64,000 nt of DNA from Coenobita brevimanus (GCA_032717465.1 CM064669.1:43712267-43776266); one strand, 5' to 3'; shown: positions 1 through 11,310, numbered from the stretch's first letter. A program made the numbers and translations. Notes: generated by a model from the sequence alone, not told the origin.

Positions 1-35
1 TGCTGTGGGCTGTAGGGATCACTAGTAACATCCAT

Positions 36-38
<3 letters not shown>

Positions 39-75
<37 letters not shown>
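39..75. repeat. (GA)n microsatellite
   Basis: Perfect GA dinucleotide run of about 37 bp. Confidence 0.97.
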
Positions 76-77
<2 letters not shown>

Positions 78-270
78 TTGCCTATCTGTAGAATATGATC
101 TTTAATCTTATATATAAGTAGGGTGGCGTCTTTTATATATTATGTTTGGTACAAACGGACAATTATATTCAACTATGAAGATTTGTCGTAGGGATTGGGA
201 TGAGAGTTTATCTCCGTTGAAAAAACATGTTAAGTGTGTATCTCGTATTGATGGGGTTAGAAACAAAATC

Positions 271-272
<2 letters not shown>

Positions 273-335
<63 letters not shown>

Positions 336-336
336 T
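273..336. repeat. (GT)n microsatellite
   Basis: GT run of about 64 bp with one GTAT interruption near its end. The 66-residue open frame over it encodes a Cys-Val run and is not a gene. Confidence 0.97.
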
Positions 337-1076
337 CGCTAAGTACCGTACATGATTATTTAGTAATATCATGAGGCAGCCAAATTGTGTGCACCCCTCA
401 CGTCAGCGTTCGGAGTCGTCCTCACTACATACAAGACACCTCCAGATGAATGTCGATGGGACGCAGTAAGTGTATCGTCCTGAATTTACAGTGCTTGTGT
501 TCTGAGCATCATCTGCTTTGAACACTAATGCTGACCACGCCTAGTATGCGACTCTTATCACTGACCACTAATCCTTTTGACAAACAATGTAGTGTATACA
601 GTATTTTAGATTACTGGAGCGGCGGTATTAGATTGGTGGTTAATGTACCCGGGTATGACTGAGGAGGGTGTAATTTTCAGGCCATGCTCAGGTAGTATTG
701 TAAGCTGCAATGGTGGCTTCTCTCTAGCGTTTATTGTCCCGAAAGAAGTTAAATGGTGGAGCAAAATGTCAGACCACGGTGCAATTTACCATGGAGCACC
801 ACGCACTTCATACGCCGGCTGCCAACATTAATATTCATAAGACGAAATTAAGTTTTATGCAACAGTTAACATGTTGAGCAATATACTTGGCTTTCATCAC
901 TTCATTTTGTATTCATTCTGCTGAGAAGTTGATCAGTAACAAGAAGTATCATGCAGTTTTGATTATTTTCATTCACAGCAATCCAGCACATTGCCTGTTT
1001 CTTCCTTGTTAATGCAGCAATAATTCATGTCTTGTATGAATGTCAAAACTTGATATATTGATGCTGATATTTAGTG

Positions 1077-1180
1077 ATAATAATCATCATCATCGTCATC
1101 GTAACGTCGTTGTCGTCCTCTTCGTCGTCGTCGTCTTATACTGTAGTGGTCTTCATCATCGTCATCGTCATCATTGTTTC
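1077..1180. repeat. ATC/GTC trinucleotide tract
   Basis: Imperfect run of CAT, CGT and CATCGT triplets. A similar tract sits at the equivalent place in block A copy 2 (32700-32800). Confidence 0.85.
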
Positions 1181-1349
1181 AGTTGCTTATCATCCCACAT
1201 GAATTTGTTCATTTCTCTATGATTACACATCATTATTTATTCCTAGTTAATTAAGGACGATATTCTTCAGGAGGGACGAGATTTTTCACATAAAGGGTAT
1301 TGGGAACAAATGGTGTATCTATTAACCCTCTCAGTACCATGATACCTTT

Positions 1350-1560
1350 TCATTCTTGCCACCAGCCCAATACTTCATTCAGCTCAGGCCAGACCAATGG
1401 TAATGAAGGCGTTGCATTATATTCTTGTTCCTTGAAGACGATTTCATTCTGCTTAACGGAGACCGCTTGTAATGAAAGTTAAATTTGATTCTTATTCCCA
1501 CCAGACAATTTTTTTCTTTAGTTTATCGGGGACGTTTGTTGTGAACGAGCAAAATTGTAT
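1350..1560 (+). repeat. Three tandem copies of the dispersed 65-bp motif
   Basis: Three adjacent degenerate copies begin near 1352, 1424 and 1490. Each has TTCTTG, then a CCAGACGATTT-like core, ATTCAGCT-like sequence, GACC..TGGTAATGAAGG and a variable tail. The best preserved pieces are CATTCAGCTCAGG near 1376 and GGTAATGAAGGCGTTG near 1398. The equivalent part of block A copy 2 (33590-33780) holds the same array. Confidence 0.7.
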
Positions 1561-1884
1561 GGTCTCTCCACAGAGTATTTTGTTTATTTTGGAGGCGATC
1601 GTTAAATATGAAGATGTAAAATTTTAAAGCAATCACTGTGAACAGTTTCAGTGAATTATTTGTTCCCTCCATCCACAGGACTTTTTATTATCATGTGGAA
1701 ATTTCCCTGTGCTCTTGCTTCCTCCATACGATGTGTTATTTCATGAGTTAGTTTACGTCTTTAATAAGATGATGTTTTCATGTGTTAATTAATCTTCTTG
1801 TTTAATCCAAACAATTGTGTTCAGCCCAGGAAGGGTGTCTGAGAATGACTGGGGTATTAATCTGAAAGAGTCCTAGTAACACGT

Positions 1885-2300
1885 GCCCTTATTATGTCTC
1901 CGCCCACCTATGGTGGAGGAGGCATTAAGTGTTTGGTGTGTCCGTGCGTGCGAGCGTGGGTCCGTGCGTCCGTAACACTTGCTGGCGCAATATCTCCTGA
2001 ACACATTGACGGATTTCTATCAAACTTTTGTCAGTGATGGAGTATGAGATGATGGTGAATCGAATAGGTCAGCTAGGTGAAGGGGTGAAAGGTGAAGGTC
2101 ATATGGGGTCAACATAGTTTATCCTTGTGGGCCAGATATCTCGTGAACCCCTTGACGGATTTCGACCAAACTTTTATCAGTGATAGAGTATGAAGGGACG
2201 ATGAACTGATTAGGTCAACCAGGTCATAGAGGTTGTATGGCGAGGCCGTGCGCATGGCTTGGCCAAGGCATACCCAGCCAAGGTTTGTGTCCAGAGCTGG
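1885..2300. repeat. Interspersed repeat with internal direct duplication
   Basis: It starts with a short palindrome (CCACCTATGGTGG near 1906) and CCGT-rich steps. It then carries two related segments of about 91 bp, at 1988-2078 and 2133-2224, both with TATCTC.TGAAC, TTGACGGATTTC, CAAACTTTT and CAGTGAT. This looks like a family of non-coding interspersed repeats seen in marine invertebrate genomes; the class is not determined here. No coding frame is credible. Confidence 0.55.
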
Positions 2301-2439
2301 AGCTCGAGTACTTGGCGTTTCAGTTACGGTATATTTTTGTTTCCTGTAATTGCTATTTTCAATTTACGAAGGATGGAACAAGTTAACATTCGTAATATGT
2401 TTCGTTTGAGATTAAATCTGAACGCGACTATTAGTGGTT

Positions 2440-2469
2440 GTGTGTTTGTTGCAGTGGTGGTATTAGTAA

Positions 2470-2500
<31 letters not shown>

Positions 2501-2736
2501 GATGGTGATGGTTTCCTCGGTGTCGTGGTGGTGGTTGTAGTAGTAATAGTAGTAGTAATAGTAGTAGTAACAGTCGTAGTTGTCGATCAATTAATTAGTC
2601 ATCTTTATTTTGTATTTTACATACATACGATATACGGTCGTATATCACAGATATATAGTCCACAGTCTAAGCAATATACTTAGATTGTGATATAGTTGAT
2701 GACTGCTGCTGCTGTACTGCCGCCGTTGCTGCCATT

Positions 2737-2796
<60 letters not shown>

Positions 2797-2866
2797 CGCC
2801 GCCGCCGCCGCCGCCGCCGCTGCTGCTGCTGCTGCTGCCGTCGCCGCCGCCGCCGCTGCTCATTAG
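2440..2866. repeat. Trinucleotide-rich tracts (GGT/AGT, then ACT, GCT, GCC)
   Basis: GGT/AGT triplets run to about 2590. After a 140-bp gap, ordered blocks of ACT, GCT and GCC fill 2738-2866. The overlapping frames on both strands encode homopolymers (Val, Ser, Gly) and are composition artefacts. Confidence 0.9.
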
Positions 2867-3956
2867 CTACCCCAAAACTACATTTTTTATAAGGCTGCTT
2901 TGGCCAAACCAGTAAGGCAGGCTTGCAAAAGTGGAGTTAATTTCATGTTATTAAAGTGTAGTTTGCGGATAGTTGTTGGAGGAGAATTAGTCTGTATTAA
3001 CTTTTTGACTGAAATGAAACTATACTTCGTGACCAAAAGTCTGCTTCTCTCCATCTTTATTCCAAAATTGTGACAATAGATTAATATAGGAATACGATGC
3101 TAGTCACGAAGAAATGCTGTGGAAAAGATGGAGAGAAACAGGACTTTTTCTTTTCTGCTGGAGGCACGTGATATAAGCCTCAAGGACGAAAATCTGAGCT
3201 AAGTCAAAGGGGAAAAGAGCATAAAACACATCCGCATCATTCTTGGTCCCTTCAGACTGGTGACGCATTTCAAATTTTGTTTTTGATATATTTAGACGAT
3301 TTTATGCAGCTGCGGATAAAATTTTCGATTTAGAAGGGTTAGATATAGCCTCCAGTAACCCCCTTAGCACTTAAGATAATTCCGAAGTCCAGTGAAATCG
3401 TTTGAAAGTTCGAGAATAAAGTGAAAGATACGTTCTCGGATTATCCCTCAAATGTATTTTCAAGGTGCTGAATACATCCCTCGGAGAAGTAGTAAGGAGC
3501 ACAAATTGTACTTTTAGCTTAGTAGACGCTGAAATAATTGATTTGAAAAATGTTTTGGTGCTGGTTGTGGTGAGAATACGAGAAAAATCAAACCGCCTCT
3601 CTCTCTCTCTGCGTAAATGCAGTGCTTAAATAGCGCCCTTCATCGTTTACATCTTCAAATAACTCGGGCTTTTAAAGGAAGGATGAAGACGTTAAACAAT
3701 CAAGTAAATAATAGGCAAACTGGCATCAGCGCGTCATTTGAAACTTCTAAAAACAACATCCAGTGACTCGTATGGCTTGTGTAATAGACTAAGCTAATAA
3801 GATAAAGTTATGAATACGTCATTTTTATTATCTGCGTATTGACAATGGTGAAATTAATGTTGGTGTATATACAGGATCGGTGTAAATTGGAATCAGGAGA
3901 GTAGTGCTACATCGCAAGTTCCTAAATTATCTATGTCACGTGACACTATGATCAGT
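2867..3956. other. Non-coding stretch containing block E copy 1
   Basis: No supported gene. The part at about 3085-3480 is a diverged collinear copy of 7400-7625; shared pieces include GATGCTAGTCA, AAGGACGAAAATCTG and, further on, a GGATTAT...ATGTATT..AAGGTGCT string. The rest shows nothing I recognise. Confidence 0.6.
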
Positions 3957-4260
3957 GCGCTACGCAGAGTTGCCAGGTGCAGGGAAATTTCCCTGTTTTA
4001 GAGAAATTATTACCCCAAAAGGGAAAAAGGGAAGAAAGTATCTTTTCCTATGGAATCTAGGGAAATTTCACTAAGAATATAACATTTTACCTTTTGTAAA
4101 CAAAGAAGACATTTTTGTCCATGGTGTATGGCATATTTACTGCTGACGAAAAATATAAACTGAATAAAGACAATTGTGTAAACTGAATTCTATGCTATAT
4201 TATCATACGAGCGAAATTTGCTCTTATATAGGAGGGGCTTCCCCTGTTGTACTTTCCTTG

Positions 4261-4430
4261 CATCTGTCCGTCCAGGACACGTTCGGTTATGCGTTCAGCC
4301 AATAGCCCGTTGTTTTCCGTCATCTCTCCGTCCAGGACACGATCAGTTGTGTGTTCAGCCAATAGCTGCTTAACATAGTTCTGACGTCATAAAAATATAT
4401 GACGTTTTCACATATTCTTAGCCAATAAGA
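4261..4430 (+). promoter_or_regulatory. Putative hAT transposase promoter
   Basis: Two tandem diverged 60-bp units (4261-4320 and 4321-4380) each contain TCCGTCCAGGACACG and a CCAAT box (4299-4303, 4359-4363). A third CCAAT box lies at 4422-4426. A perfect palindromic CRE-type site, TGACGTCA, is at 4382-4389 and is followed by an AT-rich, TATA-like string at about 4391-4400. The cluster lies about 90-260 bp upstream of the transposase ATG at 4519. That it drives the gene is inference from position and motif content. Confidence 0.45.
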
Positions 4431-4518
4431 TCCACCTGTTCAGAGGACGATTGAAATTTGAATGTCAGTGTTTCAGTGACAACAGACAAGTTAAGGTGTA
4501 CCGTGTTGGCCTACAATT

Positions 4519-6474
4519 ATGGAGTCCAGCAGTGGTGCCGAGACGCCTCCAGCTAAAGTTAAATGTAAACGGACATACACACAAAAATATAAGAAAGAAT
4601 GGGAAAGTGATCCAAAATTTCGAGGGTGGTTAAGTAACAGTGTCAAAGGACCAGAATATTTTCACTGTAAGGCATGCAACACAGACGGCAAGGCAGGAAA
4701 ATCTGAAGTAGAAAAACATGCTGAAGGGAAGAAACATATTCAGAATATTAAGGCAGTGAAGTCAACTGTGAGTGTGCTTGAAATGCCGAGTGTAAGTGGC
4801 TGCAGAAAAGAGAAACAAGTAAAAGAAGGTGAACTAAGATTAGTGCCTTTCTTAAATCAACTAAATCTTCCCCATTCTGCCATAACACAATTAGTGCCAG
4901 TAGTACAAGCAGCTTGTCCGGATTCAGAGATTGCTAAAGGATTTAAGTGTGGTAGAAAGAAATGTACAGCGATGATAAAGAATGTCCTAGGTGCTGTGGA
5001 AGAGGAGGAACTCTGTGAAATATTGAGATGACCGTGGCTGTGTAAAACATCTAGCTTTGGTGGCAAGAGTGGTTTGTGACACGGGTGTTAAAGATCAGTT
5101 CTTAACTCTGATTCCTCTCGAAAGTGCTACAGCTACACTCTTGCATGAACACATAAGGAAAGTGTTCAATGATAAAAACATACCTTACAAGGAAAACATG
5201 ATCGGCTTTGCAGCCGATGGAGCAAATGTGATGATGGGGCAACATAACTCTTTATCAAAACTGCTCAAAGATGATATTCCTGATCTATTTGTCATGAAAT
5301 GTATATGCCATTCGTTCCACTTATGTGCATCATATGCATGCAACAAATTACCAAGATGTGTAGAGGATGTGGCACGAGATGAGTATAACTATTTTCAGTC
5401 TCCTGAACAAACCAGTATATTGAAAGAATTTCAAGAATTTACTAATGTTAAGCCACATAAACTGTTACACCCATCACAAACACGGTGGCTGTCATTACAC
5501 AGTGTTGTGAAGAGATTGTTAGAGCAGCTGCCAGCACTGAAGTTGTTTTTTTTACCAATGCAGTGTTAGAGGATCATTTGCTTGCAGCTGAATCAATTCT
5601 AGAAAAACTACGTAATCCTGCAGTCAAATTGTATCTTGAGTTTTTAGACTATGTCCTGCCTTTCTTTAATGATCTGAACACTGAAATGCAAGCAGAGAAA
5701 CCAAAACTGCATGTATTGCACAAACGAGTGTCTACAGTGCTTCATACACTAGTTGAAAATTACATGAAAGAAAGTTACCTGCAAACAACCCCAGTATCAG
5801 ACATACGAGTGAGAGACCCAGCGAACTTTCTTCCTCTAGATGAGATATACCTAGGTGGGAGAGTAGCTGCCACAATACAAACTCTTCATGGCCTAGGTTA
5901 ACAGGACATTCAGGCATTTCGCTTAAGATGTCTTGACTTTTATATTGAAGGAGCAGCTCAAATTCAGAAGAGATTTAGTTTGTCAGATCCAGTGATGAAA
6001 AACCTTGGTGCAATGGATCCTAAAAGTGTATTAAATAAGTCTGTTCCATCTATTGCCCCATTAGTTTCATTCTTTCCAAGATTAAGCTCAAGTGATAATA
6101 TCAATGAAATGGATAGAGAGTGGCGCCTACTACGAAACACACAACTAAATGTGCAACAGGATATAGATATCTGCGAGTTTTGGTGTCAAGTAGCCAACAT
6201 GAAGAAAGGTGATGATACGGCTATGTTCCCTTTACTAGGATCGTTCATGAAACACCTGCTATGTCTCCCACACTCTAGTGCAACTGTTGAACGAGTGTTC
6301 TCCCAAATCAATTTGATGAAAACTAAGTTAAGAAACCAACTGGAAACGTCTACTTTAATTGGTATGCTTCATTCAAAGCATACATTTACTCAAGCCTCCT
6401 GCCACAACTTCATGATAAAACCAGCTCATCTGAATATAATGAATGATAGCATGTATAAGACGGAGGACAAATAA
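4519..6474 (+). pseudogene. hAT transposase with N-terminal BED-type zinc finger, broken
   Basis: The product would be a cut-and-paste transposase. The first open piece (4519-5031, 170 residues) has a BED-like finger with C50, C53, H67 and H73 and then a conserved helix ending in a CGRKK.T step. The second piece (about 5027-5569, another frame) has the catalytic-core signature AADGANVMMG and the KCICHSFHLCA segment with the family's CxxH motif, then a TRWLSL step. The third piece (about 5560-5901) continues in the first frame. The last piece (5902-6474) holds the hAT C-terminal dimerisation signature SSATVERVFSQ. Lesions are a frame change with probable small deletion near 5022-5050, where the first acidic catalytic region should be; a frame change at a T8 run near 5547-5554; and an in-frame TAA at 5899-5901. 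It cannot encode a complete enzyme as it stands. The start at 4519 is the first ATG ahead of the finger. Confidence 0.9.
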
Positions 6475-6510
6475 CATATAGGTAAGTCTGAGGAGTAATC
6501 TTTGTATGTA

Positions 6511-6516
6511 AATAAA
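6511..6516 (+). terminator. Polyadenylation signal AATAAA for hAT gene
   Basis: AATAAA lies 37 bp past the TAA that ends the last transposase piece, inside the right end of the hAT element. Assignment is by motif and position. Confidence 0.55.
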
Positions 6517-6636
6517 CTATTATAGGCTTAATAGGCTTACCTGGTATACATAGGGAAATTTTTCTTCAAAAAGGGAAATTCTGATGGCTAGTCTAGGGAA
6601 ATTTTGACTGGTCGACCTGGCATCACTGGCGCTACG

Positions 6637-7750
6637 GGACTCCGTGGGGTAGAGTTGGGTGAGTGCTTGCGGTTATTACATGAAGAAAATGAAGTTCTCA
6701 TGTGTTTCCTGCTTCGAAAACTGACTTGCAGTGTCTGCACGAATAGTGTTGTATCTGCAAATAAGGGAATGGTTTGACTGAGATGCGAAATAGGAGTTCG
6801 AGGGCGGTGAAAATGGCGAGACTGAAGGACGCGTCGAGTGGACGGCGCCATGGCGCAATGTGTGTGTGGCGTCACGCAGTGTCGATATACGTAGACTTAA
6901 TGTAGGTTACGGATAAGTGTATATTGTAGTTTGTTAATTTTATGTTGCAGGATATTATATTGATTTTGTTTCGTGAGCACGGCTTGCTGACTTTCTGTGC
7001 AGCCTAGTACGTTTGTGTTTATCTTCCTCCGTCTTACCTTCCCCCCCCCCCTCCTCTCTGTTTTCCCCGTGTCTCATTCTCCCGTCACTGTCCTTATTCG
7101 TTTTTCCTCACCTTATCGCTTATTCCCCAATTTTTCAAAGATTTGTTTGGCTATTTTTGCTTTTTTTTTTTTTCACTAGTCCTTTTTTTATTGCCAGTGT
7201 ATTGTAACTCCCTCATAGGTAAACAACCTAGAATTTAAAGGGAACCCAGTAACATGTGCGACTGTCTGTGGGATTTGAAAGGAAACCTAAACAATAACAC
7301 GTGTAATAGAAAATAGAAACATTGACAACTGTGACTGAATACTCTCACTTGGCTCAAAATTACAATCTTTTCATCTTAAATGCTGAGTTGTAGTAGTCCA
7401 TTGACACTGGAATGTGATGCTAGTCAAAGAATGGCTATGGAAAGAATGTAGTGCCGTAAGTGTCTTTATTATCTCTGAGCTACATGAAATAAGCCGCAAA
7501 AGGACGAAAATCTGGTCCAGGCTCGAGTAAAAACAGTTTAGTGTTGGGTGAGTATTTGAAACATTCATGATTAGTTTTTATGACCATCTTCTTGGATTAT
7601 GTCAGATGTATTGAAGGTGCTACTGCCATAATACTTTGATAGAAATTGTCAGGTAAGTTTGTATTATGCTGTACAGTACACTTTGTAAACAATGTAGTGT
7701 GTTCCCACTTTGGAGGCATCATTAACCATGCCTAGTCATATCTTGCTTGA
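6637..7750. other. Non-coding stretch containing block E copy 2
   Basis: No supported gene. It contains a C/T-rich segment (7020-7200) and the second copy of block E at about 7400-7625. Open frames here are short and of skewed composition. Confidence 0.6.
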
Positions 7751-7757
7751 ACAAGAA

Positions 7758-7758
<1 letters not shown>

Positions 7759-7805
<47 letters not shown>

Positions 7806-7950
7806 TGCGCGCGCGCTCTTTAATTCTTCCTTGGCTGTTTGATGAATTTAAATGAAACATTCCAGGTGAGTTTCGGGTTACTGGGAAGGTCTTCCACTGT
7901 ATACAATTTTCCAGACAAAAAATTATCAAAAATAGTGAAAAATAAAGTAG

Positions 7951-8004
<54 letters not shown>
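7759..8004. repeat. Compound microsatellites (GT)n(GA)n(GC)n and (TC)n
   Basis: GT at 7759-7780 runs into GA at 7781-7805 and a GC-alternating tail at 7806-7816. A separate TC run fills 7953-8004. Confidence 0.97.
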
Positions 8005-8008
<4 letters not shown>

Positions 8009-8039
8009 CCCCACATAATTCTACAAGGTACCCAGAAGT

Positions 8040-8830
8040 AGGCCTATTGCATTTTCTTTCAAATACTACTGCCATGTTAGAACGGAAAACCTTACCGGAT
8101 TTCGAAAACGTCTGTCATGAAGATGCAATGTTTAGACACGAAGATCATCACATGTTTCCTTGAATTGGGTGGATGTTTGGAACTGGTGAATCGTTCATTT
8201 ATAATATATGGTATTATCATTCGTCATATGAATCTGGAAAATTAAAAACCTGAAAGTTGACAGAGGGGACTGAGTGATGGAGATGAGCTGTAAGAGAGAG
8301 AGAGAGAGAGACGATAAGAAAATAAAACTGAAAGTGTTTTCTTTTATTCAAGTATTCCTAGAAAGCAGAGCTACCAAGAAATTTTGATGGATGAGGGAGA
8401 AAGATTAGCCGAAGAGGACATGGTGAGATAGAGGTAAAAATAAAATTATCCTGCTGAAAGGCGAGATGTAGGAAGGAACACAGAAAGAAAGGAGATGAAG
8501 GAAGACACAAGGAGAGAAAGAAGAAGAGACAGGGAGAGAATGAAGAGACAAGGAGAGAGAGGAGGAGAGTTCGAATCGAGGTGAAGGAAAGGTGAAAGGA
8601 CGACAGTCTGATAAGGGTGGCGTGAACAGCCACAGTGGGGTAAAGAGTGACGAATGTGACTGGCAGCTGTTGCTGACACGGTATTGTCGTCCTGTATTTC
8701 GTCGGGTGTACAGACGGAAATAGAAAGTTGACTTGGTAGGATTTTTGTCATTCGCGATAAGGTCCTGCAGCGATATTTTTGCGTAATAGGGCCGGTCGAA
8801 CATGAATGTCATGCATGCACGACTCGTGCA
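8040..8830. repeat. Diverged duplicated block B, copy 1
   Basis: Collinear with about 45050-45990. Shared landmarks are ATTTCGAAAACGT-like near 8100, GGTATTA..C.T.CGTCAT near 8210, AGAGCTACCAAGAAATT-like near 8366, GATAAGGGTG near 8611, CACAGTGGGGT near 8631 and AGAAAGTTGAC near 8721. Its middle is purine-rich on the plus strand (8390-8600). The open frames over it are low-complexity shadows. Confidence 0.7.
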
Positions 8831-8916
8831 TAAAAAAAAAAAAAATGTTCCCCGTCAGGTTTATGTCTTTCCTTCCATATTTACAAACTGCGATAGCAAA
8901 GCTTGTATTGCTTTCA

Positions 8917-8938
8917 GTGTGTGTGTGTGTGTGTGTGT
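8917..8938. repeat. (GT)n microsatellite
   Basis: Perfect short GT run. Confidence 0.95.
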
Positions 8939-9112
8939 CGTTGGTTCACACACAACAACATGGTCCCGATATACACTAAAATAAATTTATTGAATAGTTA
9001 GAATTTGTGAAACGTTCAGTTATCATATTTGGTATTACCGTGCGTCATATAAAATTGTAAAAAAAAAAAAAAACGAAAATTTAGAGATGGGAAGAATGTG
9101 AGTTGGGCTGTT

Positions 9113-9115
<3 letters not shown>

Positions 9116-9159
<44 letters not shown>
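9116..9159. repeat. (GA)n microsatellite
   Basis: Perfect GA run of about 44 bp. Confidence 0.97.
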
Positions 9160-9162
<3 letters not shown>

Positions 9163-9229
9163 TGTACTGTAGAATAATAAAGATGGTGTAGCATACATAA
9201 AGGATAAATGTGAAAGCAGAATCAGAAGA

Positions 9230-9780
9230 CAGGATACGAAATCGAAAAGGGAAAAGTGACAGGTGTTAGTATGGAATAGAGAGTAGGGAGAAAGTTGAAG
9301 CTGGAGGGAGGAAGGGGGAGAAAAAGAAAAGGGGGGGAATGGGAGAGAAGGAGGAGATATTAAGTGGAAGAAAAAGAAGATGGGTTAATAAAACATTAGG
9401 AAGAGGAAAAACGAAAGTTAAAAATAGATTAATGAGGGAGAAAGGTAGAACAGAAGAGAGGAAGGAACTAGAAAGGGCGGGGAGTAGGGAGACGAGTAAG
9501 ATCGGAAGAACAGTATTGAGGAAGGGGGAAGAGAAAAAATAAGAGGGAGATTACAGAAGCGTAGAGGGAGAGGAGGGAGAAACGAATAGATGTCGAGAAT
9601 AAGGAAAGAAAAAATAAGTAAATAAAAGACGAGAGAAAAGATGGCAGATAAGTAGTAAGAGAGAAGGAAACGTAGAAGGAATAAAAATAGAAGGGAAAAA
9701 CAACTAAGACAGAGATCAAGAAGTACAGAAAAACTACGATGACTAAAGGATGGACGAGAGGAGAGAAGGGTAAGATTAAC
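9230..9780. repeat. Long purine-rich tract
   Basis: The plus strand is dominated by A and G for roughly 550 bp, with no single clean unit. It has the composition associated with potential triplex (H-DNA) formation. The Lys/Arg/Glu-rich and Phe/Leu/Ser-rich frames on the two strands follow from composition. Confidence 0.8.
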
Positions 9781-9818
9781 AGTTTATTTATATCTATCTA
9801 TCTGACTCTTTATCTGTC

Positions 9819-9822
<4 letters not shown>

Positions 9823-9858
<36 letters not shown>

Positions 9859-9890
9859 AGCGAGAGACAGAGAGAGGGGGGGGGGTAAGG
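9823..9890. repeat. (GT)n, (GA)n and poly-G cluster
   Basis: GT run to about 9856, then GAGAG steps and a run of nine or so G residues near 9877-9886. A short TATC tetranucleotide run precedes it at 9790-9805. Confidence 0.93.
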
Positions 9891-10015
9891 AGCGAGAGAG
9901 GGAAGGTGTTTGGTCTGTATTTACATAGAGATTACAAGCCTGTGCTGGGTATTCATGTATACACATCTGTGGGCATTGAATAAGAAGCCAGTATGAGATA
10001 TACAAAAGTTTTGAG

Positions 10016-10830
10016 CTAGAAAAGCCAAACGTTAAAATGAGGATGGTACTGCCCTGGCGGAGGTATGATTACTGTGCGCTCTTTGAGTGTTCTTATTTAG
10101 GCGCATAGATCTGCTAAAATAGCCAGTAATATTTATACGGCTTGGAAGGGTTATAATCTGTTTAGTTGTTCGGAGCCTCGAACGTGTAAAAGTATTATTG
10201 GCTGAAATAGTCCATGGTAAATAAGTTCACTACAAAAACTGCTGAAGGTCATTTTTGTTGAACTGAGGCAGTGACACGCGACTGCCTTACGTCCCCTCAA
10301 AGGAAACCCTCATCTATATTTGAAACGAGAGTTGACGTTGTTGTTACGTGTATTCCTCAGGTTAGAGTTGAACCATAAACTGGCCTTTGACGTAAATCAG
10401 GCAACTGTAGCGTGCCTATGTGGCTGGACGGGGTTAACTGCCGTGCAGTCAGGGACATAGGCTCTGATAGATCAACGTGTTTACATCGCACTGGCATGGT
10501 CGCTACTTTCATCCCGAACGCATCGCAACAGTAAATCATTTACGGGCTACAAGGATATCAAGCCTTTCTCACCTTAGGATGTTTAGCCAGCTGAGGGCAG
10601 TGAGATGCGGAGGTGACTGAATATGTGGCAAACTGTTGTCAACTATTGTGCAGTATTGAATATTAGACGAAATATTGGCCACGATTTTACAGTACTTCAG
10701 TGGATCAGGGATGCAGGTTGACACTGGTGTCTGCCCATGAACACAGCAACATGCTTTCATATCTCGGAGTCTTCTTGGGGTATATGGAAAGCATTGCGTA
10801 AGGTGTCTCTGTGCAGTAGGATACATGAGG
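10016..10830. other. Non-coding stretch, nothing recognised
   Basis: Balanced composition without microsatellites. I see no conserved coding motif, no splice pattern that joins frames, and no match to the other repeats in the window. Confidence 0.5.
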
Positions 10831-11310
10831 TGTGACACTGTGAGGTGTGGCATTGCGAGGTTTGGTAATGTGAGGTATAGAAATGTGATGTGACTGATGT
10901 GGTAATGTGTGGTGCAGTTGTTTTGTGTAGTATGAATGTGAGGTACATTAGTGTGTGAGTATGAATGGTATGATTCTGAGGTGTGGTAATATATAGTGTG
11001 GTTGTGTGATGAGACTGTGAGGTGTATTAGTGTGTGTGGTATGGTGTGTGCGGAAATGTATGATGTGGTAGTGTGTGACGATGTGATGTTGTAGTGTGTA
11101 GGGTGGAAATCTGTGGTGTGTAATGTGAGTGTGTGTTATTTGGAAGTGTGTACCGGTACTTTGGTAGTGTTTGATGGTGTGATGTTGTGGTGTGTGGTGT
11201 GGTACTGTGTGGAGTGTATGTGCTTGGGCACTGGATGATTGTGGTAGTGGGTGATGCTGTATTGTGTGGTGTAGAAGTGTGTGGTGTGGTAGTGTGTGGT
11301 GTGGTGGTGT
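10830..11310. repeat. Degenerate GT-rich minisatellite
   Basis: Irregular repetition of GTGTGGT, GGTAGTGTG and GATGTGATG steps. The His/Thr-rich minus-strand frames (up to 135 residues) are translations of this repeat and are not credible genes. Confidence 0.85.

Larger units (their letters stand above)
360..1600. repeat. Diverged duplicated block A, copy 1
   Basis: This stretch is collinear with 32090-33900. Shared landmarks in the same order include CTGTGTTCTGAGCATCAT-like (near 498 and 32213), ACCATGGAGCACCA (near 788 and 32483), a following ATC/GTC trinucleotide tract, and TTTCAGTTGC before a conserved CCCACATGA. The left end corresponds to part of the minus-strand LINE remnant at 31765-32230. 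The right end passes into copies of the dispersed 65-bp motif. Identity looks moderate, with many indels, so the duplication is old. Boundaries are approximate. Confidence 0.75.
3965..6628 (+). mobile_element. Full-length hAT superfamily DNA transposon (inactivated)
   Basis: The 2664-bp element is bounded by imperfect terminal inverted repeats: the left end is CAGAGTTGCCAGGT and the right end, read inward on the other strand, is CAGTGATGCCAGGT (12 of 14 identical). It is flanked by a perfect 8-bp target-site duplication, GCGCTACG, at 3957-3964 and 6629-6636. TIRs starting with CAG and 8-bp duplications are hallmarks of hAT. Several GGGAAATT(T) motifs lie just inside both ends, like the subterminal repeats of other hATs. 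The element holds one broken transposase gene with an upstream promoter-like region and a polyadenylation signal. The boundaries are read directly from the sequence. Confidence 0.93.
9005..10015. repeat. Partial further copy of block B
   Basis: It repeats the start of block B: ACGTTCAGTTATCATATTT and GGTATTACCG.GCGTCAT near 9012-9050 match 45174-45225, and the CCAGTATGAGATA...ACAAAA region near 9987 matches 45410. A (GA)n run follows the first match in both. Between these anchors lies a purine-rich expansion (9230-9780) not present at 45 kb. Confidence 0.65.
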
